Source: Lenzites betulinus (lineage: Eukaryota > Basidiomycota > Agaricomycetes > Polyporales > Polyporaceae). From it: 64,000 nt of DNA. Numbering within the stretch: the first letter of the stretch is position 1; each line of letters begins with the position of its first letter. The translations under genes and the position numbers were made by a program. Below, in pieces: positions 57,680 through 64,000 of the stretch. The DNA lies in assembly GCA_022264855.1 (NCBI GenBank), contig JABYQU010000023.1:62001-126000 (forward strand), read 5' to 3'. Below the pieces are notes generated by a model that ran no database searches, had not been told where the DNA came from, and saw nothing but the letters and a program-made list of their open reading frames with translations.

Positions 57680-59748
57680 CCCTAAACCAGAGGGTGAAGT
57701 AGTAATGCGTGGAAGAGCGAAATGTAAAAGGGGACGTAGGAGTAGAAGACGAATGAGCCGACCAAGCGGGGTGGGGAGTCCTCGCTATGACTTGGGTCTC
57801 TTTTATACCCTAGCCAGGGAGGAGGAGACAAATGGCTTCCTTGGGCGTCGAACATACAGACGCTGCGCCGCCAGTTGCAATGGACGGCGGCGTGCATATG
57901 CTGTGAACTCGTTGGCGCAGCTGGGTAGTAGATCACGGAGGGACCATGCCTTCAGCAGTGTCCGACTTGCCCTCACGGCCTCGACGGACATGCATTATCG
58001 AATGCGTACCGCGATGTGAACACATTGTGGATACGATGCGACCGAAGGGATATGTTTCAACATGTTTTTTGCAGAGTGGTATACTAGATCCGAGTGAGAC
58101 CGTAGCCTCTTAACCTGCAACAGACGTGATCAACAACCACTTCGTGTACAGGCGACGGTATAGAAAGGATCTTACGTTCAAAGGAGGCACCGCCATCCGG
58201 GTTACTGAGGGTATGAACAGTCAGTCGCCAACTTTGAAATTTGAAATGTCAGTTACCCCACCGCATACTTGCGGTGCTCATCCATGGGACCATGTCCGAT
58301 ACCAACTGTCCTGACCTCCACCGCTGTCCTTGCATCCTACTTGAATCAAAGGATAGCGCGTGGTATCGCGGCGGCGATTCCCTAAAACAACAAAAGTCGT
58401 GCATAGTCAACGTTAAACACATGCATCTACATTACCTGCTACCACCTACCGATGCTGCCACCCAGTTCCACCCACCAACGACACCGTCGCCCGCCGATCA
58501 ACGTAACGTCAGCGTTAATACCGTTCAGGCTGAAAGGTAGTCGCCAGACCCAGGTCGGACCCCGGCCGCGGGGCCCAGCCGCGTCCCCGGCCAAGCGACA
58601 ACTCGACGCTCTTCGGCGGCGACGCTTCGCAAATTTCTAGGCCCAAAGCCCCAGCGACTTCGAGCCCGAGTGGCCGCCGCGGGCCTCTTCGGAATCGGAG
58701 GTGGGATGCTGACTGAAGTAGGTACCGGCGGCCGACCGGGAATTCCGAAGAGCGATTTTCAAGTAGTTGAAAATATGACCAATGGCGAGACCAGAGAGCG
58801 CTCGAATCGTCCATAGCTTTTGGCAAGCTCCGCCGGGTCCCCCCGAATCGGACTCGTCCCTGGGGCCTGTCGCCTGCGCGTATCGATTTACACAATGCGC
58901 GTGGATGATATGTATAACATTAACAACGTATGCTCCCCGAATGGCGAAACAGCGCGCACGCCCGTCGCAGAAGCACTTCAAGGAACAGAGACTCAGAGAC
59001 AGCTTTCAGAATCAGGCAGAGTCAGAGTCAGTTCCCGTCGCAATCCAGTTTTCACTGTCCATATGTATACGTTCTGGATGAAAAGAGCATCCATCTTGTC
59101 CAATCCAACGACGACCTCTTCGTCTTAGTCTTTCCAAGTTCCTGCGAGAGAGTGCTCCGGATTTCTGGGGTCGCCAGGTCGATCCGCTCACGCGCTCCGC
59201 GACGAGCAAGTAGTACTTATACAGTATACGCCGCGGCAAGGCAGATCAGACGTTCACAGCTCGGAGGTGTGCGATGGCGCGCGAGCGCGAGGGTCGCTTT
59301 TCGGGGAAACGATCGGGACCCCGACAAGCTGAAGCAGCTAATATTGTCGTGATCAGGTCGACGGAACCCAAGTCTTCGTGACACTTGTGTAACATCACCC
59401 TAACCCTAGAACTCGAAGCCGCATGCTGCACGCAACGGTCGAGCCGTCGCGACAGTCCGAGCACACGCACGCAAAGCAGATAGCATCCGTCGAAATATCG
59501 AAGCGTTGCATTGAGTTGGATATCGTAGGTGATACACTAGTAGGCGGCCGTCGCAGGCCAGCACGAACACGAGGGGAGGAGGGGAATAAAGACACGCACG
59601 GAGCCATCCACGGCATTACACGACAGCAGCAGCAGCAGCGAGCACACGACAACATCGCGACGAGCATCCGCGCGCACAAGCACATACACCGCATCGCAGC
59701 ACACACCACACCACACAGCACACACACACACATGCGAGCGGCGCGTGC
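57680..59748. other. Intergenic, no supported gene
   Basis: A 2-kb stretch holding the GH18 promoter and the permease 3' end. Open frames near 58515-58980 and 58820-59350 have no family content. Short CAG and CA microsatellites occur at about 59623-59637 and 59700-59732. Confidence 0.4.
57799..57806 (-). promoter_or_regulatory. TATA box for the GH18 gene
   Basis: TATAAAAG on the minus strand, about 120 bp upstream of ATG 57679, in a typical fungal position. Confidence 0.55.
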
Positions 59749-61987
59749 TCAGAACAGCACCGCCGCGATCTTTTCGCCAAGCGTCCGTGGGGGCTCTTCG
59801 GGGATCTCGGTCTCCTCGATGGTGGGGATGCCCTGTGTGACGACGAAAAGCGGTCAGCAGCTGCGCGGGGCGAGGGAACGGCGGGGGTGCTTACCGTGAC
59901 GAAGTCCATTTCATGGGGCTTCCAGACCTTCGTGCGCTTGACGAGCTTCCACCCGATGTAGAGAGCGAAGAACAGCGGGATGTTGATGTCTGCGAGCGCG
60001 ATGTCAGCGATAGAATCTACGCGGATAGACTACAGATATACGCACATGCGGTGAGGAACCCTGAGGCGTTGAAGTCCCAGAAGACCGCGAAGCCGTTGAT
60101 GAGGATGAAGAGCGAGATCCAGAAGATACCCCAATACGCGAGGTATGGCTGCAGCTTGCTGTGGTAGACAAGCTTGGTGCGGTCAAGGCCTTGCGCACGG
60201 AAGCCTCGGTCTGGGGAAATCGTTAAGAAAGTGTTTCGGGCGTAAACAATGCTGCGACTCACAGAAGAAGAGGTAGGTGACATTCATCGCCAGCCAGCCG
60301 AAGAAGCCACCAATGGTCGACAGGTTGACAAACCAGTTGAAGACGGTCTCCGCTCCACTCGCCACGTTCATGAACGCAAGAAGCGAGAAGCAGCTGGACG
60401 CGAGCACGGCAGCGAGAGGGAGACCGTTCTTGGTGCAGTACGTGAAGATCTTCGGGGCTTGGCCACGGAGAGCGAGACCGTACAAAACACGGGAAGCGCA
60501 GAACAAAAACGAGTTACCCGCAGAGAAAGCGGAGGTGAAGATGCCGGCGTTAATGATGTGGGGAAGCACCTTGATACCAGCACGGGTCATGGCAATGACA
60601 TAGGGCGACTCGGCCGCCGTGCCGGACGCCTGCAGCAGGTCAGGGTCGTTGAAGGGAACGAGCATACCGGTGATAAGAACACCAAGCATCTGTACGGCAA
60701 ATGTCAGCGCCATAACATTAAAAGCAATGATGAGGACGTACGTAGAAGAGGAGGATACGCCAGAATACACGGCGAATGGCCTTCGCGATGTTACGGCGAG
60801 GGCTCTCGGTCTCAGACGCAGCGCTGATAATATGGTCAGTACCCCAGCGAGAGTAGACGGGGTTGAAACATACATTGCGACGAGCTCCATACCCTGGAAC
60901 GAGAACGCAGCCTGGACAATCACGGAAAGGATACCAAGGAACTTGTCAAGAGACGGGTGCTTGGGCTCGAGCCCAGCACCATTGAGTGGTCCAGGGTTCT
61001 TCCAGTACTGTGAGACGAAGCGAGCGTAAGCCAATGGAAGGAAGCTTCTCTAGGTAATACCCAAAGTCGGTCGAGAAAATTAGTACATACAGTGAAACCC
61101 AGCCTCGTGTGATTGGGACCTCCACCAAGGTCAATGACGAGACCCGTGATGATGAGGACCGTGATTAGCAGGACTGCGGGATTCACCAGAAATTGTCAAT
61201 AGGCGCCAGAGGGCTGGTGGCACGGGAAAACTCACGCTTGATGATCGAAAACACGAACTCTGATTCGCCGAACCATCGCACACCGAAAATGTTGATCGCG
61301 CAAACCAATACGCAGATCGCAGCGGTATAGGCGGCTTGGTGGTTGGTCTATCATTCCCAGAAGTTCAGTTGAGCCCGCTGAAAGCATCGTGTGACGAAAA
61401 GTACTCACGTCATCGTCCCAGAAGGTGAGAAGGATACCGGCAGCAGTGACTTCTACTGGCACAGAGATGGCGTTGGTGTAGAAGTAGTTCCAGCTTGTCG
61501 GACGTCAGCTGACAGTACAGGCAGGACGCACGGCGGAACGCACCCAGTAGCAAAACCGAAGGCGGGGTCGACCCATCGCGCGGCAAAGTGGGGGAAAGTA
61601 CCGGAGATGGGAGCATGTGAAGTCATCTCTCCGATGGAACAGAGAGAAGCGTAGGCAGTTGTGCCGACGAGTGCATAGGCGATGAGCGCGCCCAAGGGGC
61701 CGGCTGCTTGAAGAGAGTGGCCAGAACCAAGGAAAAGACCAGTACCGAGGGTACCAGCGATCTGACGCTCGTCAGCACTCGATGCACGGGTAGAGGTGCG
61801 AAAATGGTGTGCTCACCGCAATCATCTGGACATGCCTCTGCTTGAGCTTGCGCTGGACGCGGTCAAGGTCGGCGGCATCGAAGTGATAGCGGTTGTCGCT
61901 GTCGCGGACAACATAGTCGTGGACGACGCCCTTCTCGACGGAGCTGGTTTGGTCGGCCTTGTCGTCGTATTCCTTGGGATGCGACAT
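59749..61987 (-). CDS. Amino-acid permease (YAT/APC family)
   Basis: Plasma-membrane proton symporter for amino acids. ATG 61987 starts MSHPKEYDDKADQTSSVEKG. The cytosolic tail (DLDRVQRKLKQRHVQMIA) leads into the first helix, whose conserved signature is GTLGTGLFLGSGHSLQAAGP. Further family blocks are LGALIAYALVGTTAYASLCS, IGEMTSHAPISGTFPHFAAR, FGFATGWNYFY, AYTAAICVLVCAINIFGVRW, FSFQGMELVAMAASETESPR and NSFLFCASRVLYGLALRGQA. The late helices read ETVFNWFVNLSTIGGFFGWL and YWGIFWISLFILINGFAVFW. The tail ends TLAEKIAAVLF, TGA 59749-59751. About twelve transmembrane helices and eight short introns. Substrate specificity cannot be read reliably. Confidence 0.94.
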
Positions 61988-64000
61988 GGCGCGGAGACAG
62001 TGGGGGGAGGAAGAGAGAAGGGGGACAACGGGGCGCAGAGGATGGGGCGCGGGTGATAATGAACGGAGGCGGGGGACCCGGCCTCAGGTGGGTGGAGAGA
62101 AGGGAGTCGGACTCGCGGGCAGAAGGAGCGGATCCAGGGTTTATACGTCCGGCGCGCCATGTCCATACCCAGACGCCGATAAGCCTGCTTGTGGACGCCA
62201 CCGATAAGCTGCTGCTCATCAATTTATTCTCCTCGTCCCTAGCCGCCTGCCTCCCTTGTTAGCCGACTGCCGTCGCAGATGCGCTCTGCCATCATGCGCC
62301 CCGCCCTGCATCTGTTCGCACTCGACGCGCACACTGCGCGCGCGCAGCGACCCGCAGCGGACAGCGGCGCGGCAAGACTCGGAATGCCGCGGTGGAGCAA
62401 TTTTGCAGCAGACCGCCATCGGAGGAGCGGTCGCAGGGGTCCGAGCCAACACGACCAGGCACAACGTTCCTGCCGCCCTTCCCCACAATCCGTCGTCCGC
62501 GATCAATCTCGCGCATCGCCATCAGATCTTCCCCGATCCGGCACGCCACTCGTGCGACCACCTCAACACGCGCGCCACAACACCAGCGTTGACAACGTCC
62601 TGTGGAAGCAATAGCCTGCCAACGCCCACTGTCCTATGTTATGCCAGGCCAGCAGGACTCGTGCGGAACATGCGTCAACTCGGACGGACCATGGCCTCGA
62701 AGCGTCGCATTCTCTGCCGCCGCACTCGAAACACTAGCCAGCCCGGTCTGTCTTCCGCCGGTCCACCAACTGCGCCTCGGCCGGAGGACGGCTATTACCT
62801 ATGCCCTGAATGCGTTGGCGCGCAATATGACTTCGCTGCACTATATCGGGGCAGCGCTCTTCTTCAACGGAAGCAGAAAAACATTGCTCATTATGAGGTC
62901 TTCATCTCCTTATCACGCTGGAGACGCTTATCCAAAGCGTTCTGTCGCCATCTGGTGTTACAGTTTAGCTGCGATCAAGTACTAGTCGGTGGAGTTGCTG
63001 CCATCTGTTCAGGACCCCGCGCGTCCTTGTGGATCCCATCTAACACTCATATGGCCCATGCCTTCAGACGAAGCCGGCATGGAGCTTTGAATGGCAGCAA
63101 TACTCCACTGTAGCCCACATGTCCTAAGCTTCCCCATAACCACTGGCGAACAGACACCGAGTGTACATATACGCATTGTTTGCGCCCCGTATAACCGTCA
63201 TCAATCCGCTATTTACCACTCGCTTAGGCATCTTCTGCGAACCCGAGCTGTGCTTAATGCTGCCTTCTGTCTTGATCGTCGTTCTTCGCAGAAATCCATC
63301 CACGTTGATCTTTCTCCATGCGGAAGTCTCAGAAGATCACTGTATTTGAGTGATCACAGCACTTCTGTGTAGCGACTCAGAAGTCCAGGAAGAACGCGCA
63401 CGAAGCTCACCAGGAACATTCCCTGCGATCCACAATCCCAAAATTACGTTCAGGTGCATGACGCGCATCCTCACGGCTTCGCACACAGAACATCGCCTGA
63501 AGTTTCAACAATTGGACAGACCGGCTGGCTGGACGTGCTCGTGGCCGTTTCTGGACCAGGTACCCACCTCAGAGTCAGGGCACACGCGGCGAGTGGACCA
63601 CCGATTGATACACCGCGCGATTATTGATAAGCCAACTCAATGCACGAGCTCGAGTCAGAGGGTACATAAAGAGCTCCGAGCCCAACGCACCACGCCGCCC
63701 CTCCGAGCTATTCTCGACCGCGCGAGACAGCGCGGCGCGACGATCTGGTTCGTGATTCCTGATTCTTGATTTTCATACGAAGCCCCCCGCCGTCAAGTTC
63801 AAGGCACCGCGAAGACATGTCCCGCGCGTCCCCCTGGACTCGAGGCCCGCGCTTCCGCCGAACGCCGTCCATCTCGTCAATCTCAGGGTGAGCGACGAGC
63901 GTTCGTCACGGCGTGCAGTCTGCAGGGCTGCATTTCGATATCCCGGAAAAATCGGTTCTGGGTCCGCCGGATTAATGCATCACTGCGGTCTGGCGTCGTG
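61988..64000. other. Intergenic to window end, no supported gene
   Basis: Contains the permease promoter. Several open frames, the longest 62256-63113 (+), lack family features, intron pattern and codon bias. A gene beginning past the window end is possible. Confidence 0.4.
62138..62146 (-). promoter_or_regulatory. TATA-like box for the permease gene
   Basis: GTATAAACC on the minus strand, about 150 bp upstream of ATG 61987. Confidence 0.45.

Noticed and set aside
59395..59412. CCCTAACCCTAG resembling telomeric repeats
   Set aside because: Only about two units within ordinary sequence; no array and no sign of a chromosome end.
59537..59909. Cys-rich open frames on the minus strand
   Set aside because: They arise from the CA/GT microsatellite and CAG repeats read in other frames.

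Overview
The window is nuclear DNA of a filamentous basidiomycete, most likely a wood-inhabiting agaricomycete or polypore. Genes are GC-rich and split by many 47-62 bp GT-AG introns. The gene set includes families typical of that group: F-box-like proteins, a DUF6532 protein, a Plavaka transposase and a Ngaro-type tyrosine-recombinase retrotransposon. Housekeeping genes alternate with transposon-rich stretches.

Layout. 1-11.5 kb: 3' end of CDC48 (+), a broken retropepsin-like repeat-family gene (-), a DGAT2-type acyltransferase (+), a secreted class 3 lipase (-) and an F-box-like gene (-). 11.5-16.7 kb: a nearly pristine Ngaro-like retrotransposon (-), with split direct repeats and open gag, RT-RNase H and tyrosine recombinase frames. 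18.7-23.8 kb: a secreted GH5 glucanase (+) and a secreted protein with His/Asp-rich repeats (+). 24-29.8 kb: a second F-box gene (-) and lanosterol synthase ERG7 (-).

30.5-44.7 kb is the most unusual part. One gene related to P-element/THAP9 transposases, with a BED-like zinc finger at its N terminus and a PHD finger at its C terminus, is split by an 8.28-kb Plavaka (CACTA-superfamily) transposon. The insert sits in a coding exon, has 14-bp inverted ends and a 2-bp AT target duplication. Removing it with one AT copy rebuilds an open 171-nt exon. The insert carries three genes: a DUF6532 protein, divergently transcribed from the Plavaka transposase, and a small coiled-coil-like protein. Arrays of TAGCAC lie just inside both ends.

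44.9-64 kb: a U6 snRNA-like locus, a small MITE, a Rho1-type exchange factor with two successive DH domains (-), the tRNA m3C methyltransferase TRM140/METTL2 (+), an unknown acidic protein (+), a GH18 chitinase-like protein (-) and an amino-acid permease (-). The last 2 kb hold no gene I can support.

The host genes do not form an obvious pathway. DGAT2, lipase and ERG7 touch lipid metabolism; GH5, GH18 and the Rho1 exchange factor touch the cell wall. Exon limits were assigned by eye from splice signals and family conservation.
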